Assembly: GCA_964500445.1 (NCBI GenBank)
Contig: CAZCOG010000011.1
Location: forward strand, 62,001 to 126,000
Direction of reading: 5' to 3'
Source of the DNA: Persicitalea sp964500445
GTDB taxonomy: Bacteria; Bacteroidota; Bacteroidia; Cytophagales; Spirosomataceae
DNA length: 64,000 nt
Made by a program: the position numbers and the translations under genes. Of this stretch, positions 36,351 to 44,366 are shown piece after piece; position 1 is the first letter of the stretch; each line of letters opens with the position of its first letter. Under the pieces are notes generated by a model that did not search any database, was not told where the DNA came from, and saw nothing but the letters and a program-made list of their open reading frames with translations.

Positions 36351-37505
36351 TTAACCGCGCATATTTTTCATCACTTCCTGCAAAATCGTCACGACCTTCT
36401 CAGTTTGTTCCCGGCTGGGCGTGGTGTCCCAATTCCCCAAGATCCCGTTACTCCCCAGGTAGATTCCGTCTTTCCTGGCGATAAAATTGGCACCTTCAGT
36501 ACTTAGTTTGTACTGAATATCAGCTTGTGGAATCAGGCAGGAAAGCTGGCCCGAAACCGGCGTAAGCTCTTCGTCATTGAAGACGGGCTTCGCCCCAAGT
36601 CCCATGCAATTGACCACCACTTTTTCGGGCAGGGCATCGATGTCTTCGATCTTTTTTATTTCCAGTATTTTGACTTTTCCCCCAAAAGCCAGAAATTCCT
36701 GCAAATGATGGTGAAGGTACGCCGGAATGTTAAACATCATGTTGGAACGGCGCGTCACGTAATCCGCTGCAAAGGGATGCTCTTTTTTACTTAATCTAAC
36801 CCGCTCAGGAATAAGGCCTTCGATGTCAAACTGCTCACCGCCTCCCAGGGGTTCAGAGGCACGAGGTGCTTCTTTTCTTACGCTGTATTCATCGACCCAG
36901 GAGGTGATGTCGTTTAGACCCAGCAAGAACTGGAATCGCCGGAAAGAGAAAAGCGTGGCTTCCTCCCAAAACTTCTCAAACCCGGGCCTAGCCACCGTTG
37001 GGTCGCACACCCGCGACGCGGGCGACCAGGTGCCTGTAGCCAGATTGCTGGTCACGTTAGGCGGGACGTCTTTGGTATAAATAGTCACTTCGCAGCCACT
37101 TTCTTGTAACAGACGGGCGGTAGCGATTCCCACGGTACCGCAGCCCAGCATCGCTATTTTGCGTTCGGGCATAGCCATTACGAGATTCCGCGCCATATCA
37201 CCTGTACCCCAGGACAGCGACCAACCGCTACCGCCGTGACCGTAGTTATGCACGATAAGTTTGTTGCCCATTTGCTCGGCCTCGACACGCGGGCCCGACG
37301 GGCGAAAAGGCCGCAGTCCGACGGTTTCTTTCACGATCCGGTCCATCGACAGCCGTAGTTTGGGAATCTGATGGTAGCCTCGATTTATGTAAAACTGCTT
37401 GTCGGCATACTGTGGACCGGGCCGGGTAGCGCAGGAAGCTACTGCGCCAGCGGAAAGTACAAGGCTACCCAGCCCAGCTTTTTGGAAAAAAATTCGGCGG
37501 TTCAT
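36351..37505 (-). CDS. D-amino acid oxidase (DAO) family FAD enzyme, exported
   Basis: A 384-residue flavoprotein. The N-terminus has a twin-arginine-like export signal (MNRRIFFQKAGLGSLVLSAGAVASC) that may also be a lipoprotein signal (Cys25). The order of motifs is unusual: VGLRPFRPSGPRVEAEQMG and HNYGHGGSGWSLSWG come before the Rossmann motif IAMLGCGTVGIATARLLQESG. In ordinary DAO the FAD motif is N-terminal and the RP-R-P/GHG-G motifs are C-terminal, so this looks like a permuted arrangement. The substrate, a D-amino acid or imino acid, is unknown. Confidence 0.85.
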   Translation of the reverse strand: MNRRIFFQKAGLGSLVLSAGAVASCATRPGPQYADKQFYINRGYHQIPKLRLSMDRIVKETVGLRPFRPSGPRVEAEQMGNKLIVHNYGHGGSGWSLSWGTGDMARNLVMAMPERKIAMLGCGTVGIATARLLQESGCEVTIYTKDVPPNVTSNLATGTWSPASRVCDPTVARPGFEKFWEEATLFSFRRFQFLLGLNDITSWVDEYSVRKEAPRASEPLGGGEQFDIEGLIPERVRLSKKEHPFAADYVTRRSNMMFNIPAYLHHHLQEFLAFGGKVKILEIKKIEDIDALPEKVVVNCMGLGAKPVFNDEELTPVSGQLSCLIPQADIQYKLSTEGANFIARKDGIYLGSNGILGNWDTTPSREQTEKVVTILQEVMKNMRG

Positions 37506-37595
37506 AAGAGTTGTTTTGGGAGCGTGCCGGCTGATTAATTTCTGGCAAAAATAGTTGGCGGAGAAATTGGCAACAAATTATATTCTGCATTATTT

Positions 37596-37603
37596 TACTT
37601 TTG
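37596..37603 (+). promoter_or_regulatory. Bacteroidota -7 promoter box (TACTTTTG)
   Basis: The sequence matches TAnnTTTG and lies 61 bp before the ridA-like start. A TTG occurs 26 bp upstream, which is further than usual. Confidence 0.45.
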
Positions 37604-37664
37604 CCGAATAGTATTTTAAAAGATCAAATTTTCATACAACTATTAATCTATATTATTCAATATC

Positions 37665-38150
37665 ATGAAATTTACTAAGATTGGATATTTGATTCTATTA
37701 ACCTTTTGCGGAGGTACTTTACTTGCCCAAACGGTGCAGTTCAACGGCTCGCCAAAGTCCGCTATTTCTTCGGGAGCTATTATACCCGAGGGAAAAAAGA
37801 TGTTCTGGACAAGCGGCACCACCGGTGGAGTGGCCGACAGCACGGCGCAGGAAGGTACCCGGGCGTAGTTTGGAGATACCAAAACCCAGGCGTTGAGCAT
37901 TCTTTCAAATTTTCAGAAAACACTACGCGAAAAAGGACTGGCCATGAAAGATGTGCTGATGTTACGCGTGTACCTTGCCCCCGACAAGAGCACAGGGAAG
38001 CATGATTACCAGGGCTGGTACGATGCCTACGCGCAGTACTTTGGAACAGCCGAAAATCCAACCAAGCCCATTCGGTCGACCATCGGCATTGCGGGCTTGG
38101 CCAATACAGACAAATTCATAGAAATAGAATTGGTCGCGGTTTATCCGTAG
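37665..38150 (+). pseudogene. RidA/YjgF family protein with one in-frame stop
   Basis: Both halves are in the same frame. The first (to the stop at 37866-37868) has a signal peptide MKFTKIGYLILLTFCGGTLLAQ and the RidA N-terminal strand region. The second continues FGDTKTQALSILSNFQKTL, then LMLRVYLA and NPTKPIRSTIGIAGLANTDKFIEIELVAVYP, all typical of exported RidA proteins. Only a TAG separates them; a single C-to-T change from CAG (Gln) would explain it. It is a recent pseudogene or a sequencing error. RidA proteins hydrolyse reactive enamines/imines, which fits the neighbouring DAO family gene. Confidence 0.85.
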
Positions 38151-38195
38151 CAGCGGAATTCAGCAAAAATTTTTATAAAATAAATTCCCGATTCG

Positions 38196-38203
38196 TATAT
38201 TTG
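38196..38203 (+). promoter_or_regulatory. Promoter -7 box for the tRNA-Thr genes (TATATTTG)
   Basis: A perfect TAnnTTTG match 17 bp before the first tRNA-Thr gene. Transcription would start only a few bases before the tRNA. Confidence 0.6.
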
Positions 38204-38220
38204 CCCTCCCAAACCCGAGC

Positions 38221-38293
<73 letters not shown>

Positions 38294-38300
38294 CATTGTA

Positions 38301-38400
38301 NNNNNNNNNNNNNNNNNNNNNNNNNNNNNNNNNNNNNNNNNNNNNNNNNNNNNNNNNNNNNNNNNNNNNNNNNNNNNNNNNNNNNNNNNNNNNNNNNNNN
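38301..38400. other. Assembly gap (100 N)
   Basis: Exactly 100 N, a default scaffold-gap length, so the true size is unknown. It lies between copy 1 of tRNA-Thr(CGT) and the remaining 3' part of copy 2, so repeated tRNA sequence is the likely cause. Additional tRNA copies may be hidden here. Confidence 0.98.
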
Positions 38401-38448
38401 GACGCATTCGTAATGCGTAGGTCGCAAGTTCAAGTCTTGTAGGAGGCT
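38401..38448 (+). tRNA. tRNA-Thr (anticodon CGT), copy 2, 5' part lost in gap
   Basis: Bases 38401-38448 are identical to the last 48 nt of copy 1: anticodon arm, variable loop, T arm and 3' acceptor strand. The 5' part falls in the N gap. A terminator hairpin follows at 38455. Confidence 0.85.
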
Positions 38449-38454
38449 CATTGT

Positions 38455-38487
38455 AGTCCGTTAGTATGATTTACTGACGGACTTTTT
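38455..38487 (+). terminator. Terminator after tRNA-Thr copy 2
   Basis: A 12-bp stem AGTCCGTTAGTA / TACTGACGGACT (one G-U pair) with a 5-nt loop leads into a run of five T. Confidence 0.8.
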
Positions 38488-38502
38488 ATTTATAACATGA
38501 TA

Positions 38503-38590
38503 GCCTCCTTAGCTCAGTTGCGGTTCGGCGTCCCGATAGAGCGACGCATTCGTAATGCGTAGGTCGCAAGTTCAAGTCTTGTAGGAGGCT
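38503..38590 (+). tRNA. tRNA-Thr (CGT) copy 3 with a 15-nt D-loop insertion
   Basis: It is identical to copy 1 except that one G of the D loop is replaced by the 16-nt CGGTTCGGCGTCCCGA (38521-38536), making it 88 nt. Acceptor, anticodon and T arms are intact. The insert could fold as a small TCGG-CGTC-CCGA hairpin. Such a D loop should disturb the elbow contact with the T loop, so it is probably a pseudo-tRNA, an insertion of a short repeat, or an assembly error near the gap. Confidence 0.7.
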
Positions 38591-38599
38591 CATTGTAAG

Positions 38600-38629
38600 G
38601 CCGCTGACGGTTTCGTCAGCGGCTTTTTT
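38600..38629 (+). terminator. Terminator after tRNA-Thr copy 3
   Basis: A perfect 10-bp stem GCCGCTGACG / CGTCAGCGGC with loop GTTT is followed by six T. Confidence 0.9.
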
Positions 38630-38687
38630 CATGCTTGACCAAATCTCGTACCAAGTGCTTCCTTTATGAAAGCAGCTGGGAGTTCAG

Positions 38688-38695
38688 TAGTTTTG
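38688..38695 (+). promoter_or_regulatory. Bacteroidota -7 promoter box (TAGTTTTG)
   Basis: A TAnnTTTG match 55 bp before the AguB-like gene and just after the tRNA terminator. Confidence 0.45.
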
Positions 38696-38750
38696 TGAAC
38701 AGGGTAGCGACTCAGGGCGTTACGAAACCATCGACAACAGAAATCAAATA

Positions 38751-39650
38751 ATGAAAAAAGTAAATATAGGTCTGGTGCAGATGAGCTGCACGTCAGACCC
38801 GAATGCCAACTTTCAAAAAGCCACCGAAAAAATTCGGGAAGCCGCCGCGCAGGGGGCGCAGATAATCTGCTTACAGGAGTTGTTCAAGTCACTGTACTTC
38901 TGCGATGTGGAAGACCATGAAAATTTTAACCTGGCGGAAGCAATACCCGGCCCTTCGACCGAAGCTCTGGGAATGCTGGCCGCAGAATTAGGCGTCGTCA
39001 TCATCGCTTCCCTGTTCGAGCGACGCGCTCAGGGACTGTATCACAATACCACCGCTGTGCTGGATGCGGACGGAAGCTATCTGGGCAAGTACCGTAAGAT
39101 GCACATACCCGACGATCCGGGCTATTACGAAAAATTTTACTTCACACCCGGCGACGCTCCCACGGATGGTACCGCCGGAAGTGATGAAATCGGTTACCGG
39201 GTGTTCGAAACAAAATTTGCCAAAATTGGTGTCCTGATTTGCTGGGATCAATGGTACCCCGAAGCCGCCCGCATCACGAGCCTGATGGGCGCCGAAATTT
39301 TATTTTACCCTACCGCCATCGGCTGGGACAAACGCGAAACCGACCTCGTTACCAACGAAGAGCAGTACGGTGCCTGGCAGACGATCCAGCGCAGTCATGC
39401 CGTGGCCAATGGGGTATTTGTCGTAGCGGTCAATCGCGTCGGGACCGAAGGTGAGCAGCAGTTTTGGGGAGGTTCTTTCGTCGCCAACCCACACGGAAGA
39501 CTACTGTACCTCGCCCCGCACGAAGAAGAGGTCATTCATACCCAGGAAATCGACCTGGGCGTAATTGATCATTACCGAACTACCTGGCCCTATTTCCGGG
39601 ATCGGCGAGTTGATTCTTACCAGCCAATCACAAGGCGGTTCATTGATTAG
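38751..39650 (+). CDS. aguB: Carbon-nitrogen hydrolase (N-carbamoylputrescine amidase-like)
   Basis: A 299-residue cytosolic nitrilase-superfamily enzyme. The Glu-Lys-Cys triad is visible as Glu43 (CLQELFKS), Lys116 (KYRKMHIPD) and Cys164 (GVLICWDQWYPEAAR). DPGYYEKFYFTPGD and the end NVxF-type segment DHYRTTWPYFRDRRVDSY fit AguB, which converts N-carbamoylputrescine to putrescine. The usual partner agmatine deiminase is not next to it, so it may be elsewhere or the substrate may differ. Confidence 0.92.
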   Translation: MKKVNIGLVQMSCTSDPNANFQKATEKIREAAAQGAQIICLQELFKSLYFCDVEDHENFNLAEAIPGPSTEALGMLAAELGVVIIASLFERRAQGLYHNTTAVLDADGSYLGKYRKMHIPDDPGYYEKFYFTPGDAPTDGTAGSDEIGYRVFETKFAKIGVLICWDQWYPEAARITSLMGAEILFYPTAIGWDKRETDLVTNEEQYGAWQTIQRSHAVANGVFVVAVNRVGTEGEQQFWGGSFVANPHGRLLYLAPHEEEVIHTQEIDLGVIDHYRTTWPYFRDRRVDSYQPITRRFID

Positions 39651-39751
39651 TCCGACCAAAAATGAAATAGGGCCAGCTTTTCAGAGGACGATCCATTGGT
39701 TGAAATTTGGAAAAAGGTCGGTTCTTCCAAACCAGCTAACTAGCCAAGCCA

Positions 39752-41176
39752 ATGAACGCAACCTATGATGCCGTGGTAGTTGGTGCTGGCCCGAACGGCC
39801 TATCAGCTGCCATCACGTTGGCGCAGGACGGGCTTTCTGTATTGCTTATTGAGCGAGCCGGGGTAGTCGGTGGTAGTGCCCGGTCCGAAGAACTTACCTT
39901 GCCGGGCTATATTCATGATGTAGGGGCGGCGGTTGTACCATTAGCCGTGAACTCTCCTTTTTTTCAAACTTTGCCGCTCCAATCGCACGGTTTGGAATAT
40001 GTTTATCCGCCGGTAGCGCTGGCGCATCCGCTCGAAAACGGTGCGGCGGCCACATTGATGGGTTCAGTGGCCTCAACGGCTCTAAGGTTGGGAGGCGACC
40101 GGGAGGCCTACGAAAACTTGCTAAATCCCATTATTGAGCATTGGTCCGGGCTTTCGGAGGATTTGTTGAGTCCCTTTCAATGGCCTAATCATCCTTTTGA
40201 GTTTGTGAAGTTTGGATTGAAAGGTCTGCTTCCTTCCACTACCCTGGCCGATCGTTTTAAAACGGACGAAGCCCGGGCGCTGCTGGCGGGTATGGCTGGC
40301 CACTCGTTTCAGCCACTTACCAGCATAACTACCTCAGCTATCGCCCTCATGCTTATGGCGGCGGGTCATGCTAAAGGGTGGCCCGTGGCGAAAGAGGGCA
40401 CTCAAAGTATTGCCAATGCCCTGGGTTCATACTTCGAATCGATTGGTGGCCAAATCGAGTTGGGCCGCGAGGTAAGTAGTTTGACCGACTTGCCAAAGTC
40501 AAAGGTTATTCTTTTTGACCTGACACCCCGTCAGATTCTGCGGATCGCTGGAAACCGGCTTTCGGAAACGTATCGAAAGCGACTGGAAAACTACCGTTAC
40601 GGCTCCGGCGTATTCAAGGTCGACTGGGCATTGAGCGAACCCATTCCTTTTTTAAATGCTGACTGTCGGAAAGCCGGCACCGTCCATATTGGCGGTACCC
40701 TGGAAGAAATTCAGCGGGCCGAACAAATGATTATTGATGGGCAACTTCACTACAAACCCTTCGTCCTGTTAGCGCAGCCCAGCATCTTTGATCCGAGCCG
40801 AAGTCCGGCCGGAAAACATACCGCCTGGGCCTATTGCCACGTTCCCAACGGCTCCAAAGTTGATATGACCGAACGCATCGAGCACCAAGTCGAGCGGTTC
40901 GCGCCGGGTTTTCGGCAAATAATTTTGGGCCGACATACCATGAATACCGCGCAGTTCGAAGACTGGAACCCCAACTGCATTGGCGGTGATATCAACGGCG
41001 GCAACATGAACTGGAAGCAATTTCTGACCCGCCCGATTGTTAGTCTTAATCCCTACCAAACCTCTGACCCTAATCTGTATATCTGTTCGTCATCCACACC
41101 ACCCGGTGGGGGCGTTCATGGGATGTGTGGCTATAATGCGGCGCAGGCGGCGTTACGGGGTAGTTTTGGAAAATAA
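39752..41176 (+). CDS. FAD-dependent oxidoreductase, phytoene desaturase-like
   Basis: A 474-residue flavoprotein. The N-terminus has an FAD Rossmann motif (VVVGAGPNGLSAAITLAQDG, about 9-28), then ERAGVVGGSARSEEL. The C-terminal FAD signature is CSSSTPPGGGVHGMCGYNAAQAAL. It resembles the CrtI/PYROXD2 branch (GLSAAITLA, GYIHDVGAAVVPL), but no carotenoid gene is close, so the substrate is open. It follows the AguB gene by 101 bp and is convergent with the lipocalin gene, 8 bp apart. Confidence 0.9.
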   Translation: MNATYDAVVVGAGPNGLSAAITLAQDGLSVLLIERAGVVGGSARSEELTLPGYIHDVGAAVVPLAVNSPFFQTLPLQSHGLEYVYPPVALAHPLENGAAATLMGSVASTALRLGGDREAYENLLNPIIEHWSGLSEDLLSPFQWPNHPFEFVKFGLKGLLPSTTLADRFKTDEARALLAGMAGHSFQPLTSITTSAIALMLMAAGHAKGWPVAKEGTQSIANALGSYFESIGGQIELGREVSSLTDLPKSKVILFDLTPRQILRIAGNRLSETYRKRLENYRYGSGVFKVDWALSEPIPFLNADCRKAGTVHIGGTLEEIQRAEQMIIDGQLHYKPFVLLAQPSIFDPSRSPAGKHTAWAYCHVPNGSKVDMTERIEHQVERFAPGFRQIILGRHTMNTAQFEDWNPNCIGGDINGGNMNWKQFLTRPIVSLNPYQTSDPNLYICSSSTPPGGGVHGMCGYNAAQAALRGSFGK

Positions 41177-41184
41177 AATCTCTT

Positions 41185-41661
41185 TTACGATTTATCAATC
41201 TGTACCAATCGCGATTTAATACCAAATTCATCCAATTTCTCCTGAATACATTGCTCCTGCTCCTGACTGAGTTGTTTGTCGCGCCCAATTACATCGTAGC
41301 CTTCCGGGGTAAAAAGAGTTTTCTGGAAATGAATGATCGCCCACTGCCAGGCCGGATCGACGTAAAGAATTTCCCACTCGCTTTTCAGCAAGCTCATTAG
41401 CCCTTTTCCCCGCCATACAAATGAAACATTCCGCTCATGGGTTGGCGTATCGAACCCGCTGATGCTTTTCTGTCGGCCGTCTTTAATATACTTCACCTCA
41501 TCTTCCAGACCCGAAGTACCACCGCGGCGGCCCAACGAATAATTAAATGTCGGGAAGAGTTTATCGCCTTTCAGCCACATTGGAAAATCTGAATAATGGA
41601 TATACCACTTGCCTGCCAGGTTCGTAAGTTTTACTTCGGTGGGTTCACTGGTTGGTTTCAT
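41185..41661 (-). CDS. Lipocalin-like protein
   Basis: A 158-residue protein with the lipocalin N-terminal motif LAGKWYIHYSDFPMW (GxW), the eight-strand pattern and the late motif WEILYVDPAWQWAIIHF (resembling the YxVxxLDxDYxWAxVG region of Blc). It lacks an obvious signal peptide, which is unusual for a Blc-type outer-membrane lipocalin, so it may be cytosolic. It is divergent from the GH106-like gene, with only 100 bp between the two starts. Confidence 0.8.
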   Translation of the reverse strand: MKPTSEPTEVKLTNLAGKWYIHYSDFPMWLKGDKLFPTFNYSLGRRGGTSGLEDEVKYIKDGRQKSISGFDTPTHERNVSFVWRGKGLMSLLKSEWEILYVDPAWQWAIIHFQKTLFTPEGYDVIGRDKQLSQEQEQCIQEKLDEFGIKSRLVQIDKS

Positions 41662-41761
41662 AGTGCTAAATTTGGGGAATTCTTCTGATGCTCCTAAACT
41701 ACCCTATTATTTTGTCAGCAACATTCGAGCTGAAAGCTATCCGAAAAGACCCATACAACAT

Positions 41762-44278
41762 ATGAAAAGAATACTTCTCCTCATTTTTATCGTTTGTGGC
41801 CATTTACAGGCCCAGAATATATCTACGGCCCAACCCTGGACCTTCTGGTGGTGGATGGGTAGTGCCGCCAATAAACAGGACATCACGGCTCAGCTGGAAG
41901 GTTTTAAAAAAGCCGGGCTGGGCGGTGTCCATATTATTCCAATTTACGGGGTAAAAGGCTACGAAAAGCAATTTTTGCCTTTTCTGAGCCAGGATTGGCT
42001 GGCGATGATGCAGCATACTGTGCGCGAAGGCGAAAGGCTGGGGCTAGGTGTAGACATGACCACCGGAACAGGCTGGCCCTTCGGTGGCCCCACGGTGACG
42101 CCCGACATAGCGGCGCGTACCATGACGGTGAAGGATCAGAAAATAGCGGTCAAACCCACGGGACAAAAGGTAAAACGCGCCGCGTCCGGCGGAGAAGGAC
42201 TGGTACTTGATCCTTTTCATCCCACTGCCATGAAGGATTATCTGGCCTGGTTCGATTCCACGCTGATTAAATCGCCAGAACGACCCAGGTCGATGTACAA
42301 CGATTCTTACGAGGCCTATGGCGCGAACTGGACGGTCGATTTCCAAAAAGAATTTGCGAGGCGGCGCGGCTACGATCTCCTTGCCAAATTGGATCTACTC
42401 ACCGATACAACGACTAGACTACCCGCGCAACTGGTTCGGATGGACTACCACCAGACCATCGCCGAACTACTTCTGGAACGCTACGCGCAGCCCTGGACGC
42501 AGTGGAGTACTAAAAATGGCTTTCAGACTCGGTACCAGGCCCACGGCTCGCCGGGCAATTTGCTGGACCTTTACGATGCCGCCACCATCCCCGAAACCGA
42601 ATCGTTCGGGACCAGTCGCTTCCCAATCCCTGGTCTGCGTATTGATCCTGACTACTCGATCCAGCAGTTTGGTACGCCCAATCCGCTGGCGATGAAGTTT
42701 GCCTCTTCGGCGGCTCATTTTTCGGGTAAGCCGCTGGTGAGTTCCGAAACAGCCACCTGGCTGGCCAATCACTTTAAGGTATCGCTTTCGCAGGTCAAGC
42801 CACAAATCGACGAACTTTTCACGGCGGGCATTAACCACGTTTTTTACCACGGCACCACATATTCCCCCCCCTCAGAAGCATACCCCGGCTGGCTGTTTTA
42901 TGCCTCCACGCATTTTGGCCCCACCTCGCACTTTGCCGAACAATTTCCGCTGCTGAATCAATACGTGGAGAATTGCCAAACCCTGCTGCAAAACAGCCAG
43001 CCGGATAACGATGTGCTCGTATATTTCCCCATCCATGACCTGTGGGCCACCAATTCTCCCTCGGGCGGAGGCGTTCACTTGCTGGAAGTACACCACGTGG
43101 ATCGCTGGCTCCTGAAACTCCCCTTTGGAAAATTGTGCGAAAAGCTTTGGCAAAAAGGCTTCACCTTCGATTATGTTTCTGATCTGCAATTGTCACGATT
43201 GGCGGTGGAAAAAGATGGCATTGTGAGTTCCGGAAACACTACTTACAAAACTATCCTGATCCCGGCAAGTACCTTCCTTCCCGAATCTACCCTGAACCAA
43301 TTGCAACGATTGACCAGGTTGGGGGCACACATTGTTTTTGAAGATCACGCACCTTCCCAGGTAACGGGGTTCGACGATGTCGACCGTCGTCAAAAGCAGT
43401 TTTCCAAATCAATGACCCGCCTCACCCGCGCGAAAACGGTTTCCGTTAGTAAAGAGTGGGAAAAAGCGCTGGTGAATAATGGCGCAGTTCGGGAAGAAAT
43501 GGCCGAAAAAGTTTTGACTTTTATTCGCAAGGTGTATAAAGATCAGCCTTTGTACTTCGTAGCGAATGTTGGCAATGAATTCAAAGAAGGCTGGCTGGAA
43601 ATAGGAAAAGATGCGTACTTCACACGCTACGACCCGCTCACGGGGGAAGAGGAAGTACTTCCCGCCCGTCAGCGCGGAAATACCACGGAGCAGTTTCTTT
43701 CCCTGCTACCCGGACAGTCCTGTTTTCTTAAAGGAACCGCCACCAAACCCGATCAGGAAACCGCTAACCTGTTATCGAATGATTTTCCCATCACCGGAAA
43801 CTGGGCGGTGGCTTTTTTGAAAGGAATGCCTTCGCTACCCAAGCCGACTTCGGTTTCAGCGTTGAAATCCTGGACCACATTCTCCGATTCCGCCGGGTAC
43901 TTTTCGGGGACAGCGCGTTATACGCTCTCTTTTGAAGTACCCGAAAATATTGCCACTCAGGAAAATATTGTCCTGGACCTGGGCGACGTGCGTGAAGCGG
44001 CTTCGGTAAAGCTCAACGGTAAGCCCATCGGCGTGGCGTGGAGTATTCCGTTTCAGCTCAAAGTACCTGCGGGAACCTTACAGGCAGGTACCAATTCTCT
44101 GGAAATCGAAGTAAGTAATCTTTCCGCCAACTACATGCGACTACGCGACCAACAGTTGCCGGATTGGAAGAAATTTTATGATACCAATATTGTCGACATT
44201 ACCTACAAGAAATTCGACGCCAGCCATTGGGAAGCGATGCCCTCGGGCTTGTTAGGGCCGATTCGGTTGAGATATTAG
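41762..44278 (+). CDS. Glycoside hydrolase, GH106-like (alpha-L-rhamnosidase-type)
   Basis: ATG 41762 gives a signal peptide (MKRILLLIFIVCGHLQAQ); the open frame reaches further up to 41609 but overlaps the lipocalin gene. The 838-residue enzyme has WFWWWMGSAANKQDITAQLEGFKKAGLGGVHI-type N-terminal residues and the GTGWPFGGP motif of GH106-like proteins. The mid region covers a beta-alpha barrel. The C-terminus (about 715-800) is a galactose-binding-like beta-sandwich (LDLGDVREAASVKLNGKPIGVAWSIP). It is shorter than classical GH106 enzymes (about 1000 residues or more). It probably removes rhamnose or related sugars from polysaccharide in the periplasm. Confidence 0.85.
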   Translation: MKRILLLIFIVCGHLQAQNISTAQPWTFWWWMGSAANKQDITAQLEGFKKAGLGGVHIIPIYGVKGYEKQFLPFLSQDWLAMMQHTVREGERLGLGVDMTTGTGWPFGGPTVTPDIAARTMTVKDQKIAVKPTGQKVKRAASGGEGLVLDPFHPTAMKDYLAWFDSTLIKSPERPRSMYNDSYEAYGANWTVDFQKEFARRRGYDLLAKLDLLTDTTTRLPAQLVRMDYHQTIAELLLERYAQPWTQWSTKNGFQTRYQAHGSPGNLLDLYDAATIPETESFGTSRFPIPGLRIDPDYSIQQFGTPNPLAMKFASSAAHFSGKPLVSSETATWLANHFKVSLSQVKPQIDELFTAGINHVFYHGTTYSPPSEAYPGWLFYASTHFGPTSHFAEQFPLLNQYVENCQTLLQNSQPDNDVLVYFPIHDLWATNSPSGGGVHLLEVHHVDRWLLKLPFGKLCEKLWQKGFTFDYVSDLQLSRLAVEKDGIVSSGNTTYKTILIPASTFLPESTLNQLQRLTRLGAHIVFEDHAPSQVTGFDDVDRRQKQFSKSMTRLTRAKTVSVSKEWEKALVNNGAVREEMAEKVLTFIRKVYKDQPLYFVANVGNEFKEGWLEIGKDAYFTRYDPLTGEEEVLPARQRGNTTEQFLSLLPGQSCFLKGTATKPDQETANLLSNDFPITGNWAVAFLKGMPSLPKPTSVSALKSWTTFSDSAGYFSGTARYTLSFEVPENIATQENIVLDLGDVREAASVKLNGKPIGVAWSIPFQLKVPAGTLQAGTNSLEIEVSNLSANYMRLRDQQLPDWKKFYDTNIVDITYKKFDASHWEAMPSGLLGPIRLRY

Positions 44279-44366
44279 CAAATTTATGCGCTGATAATCA
44301 AATTAAGATCAGTGCTTATTAGGTGCAGCGGAAGTGCCTCACAGCTTGGGAAAAAGTAAAAGTACC

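Noticed and set aside
41609..41761. N-terminal extension of the GH106-like gene
   Set aside because: It overlaps the divergent lipocalin gene, and a signal peptide begins only at 41762.
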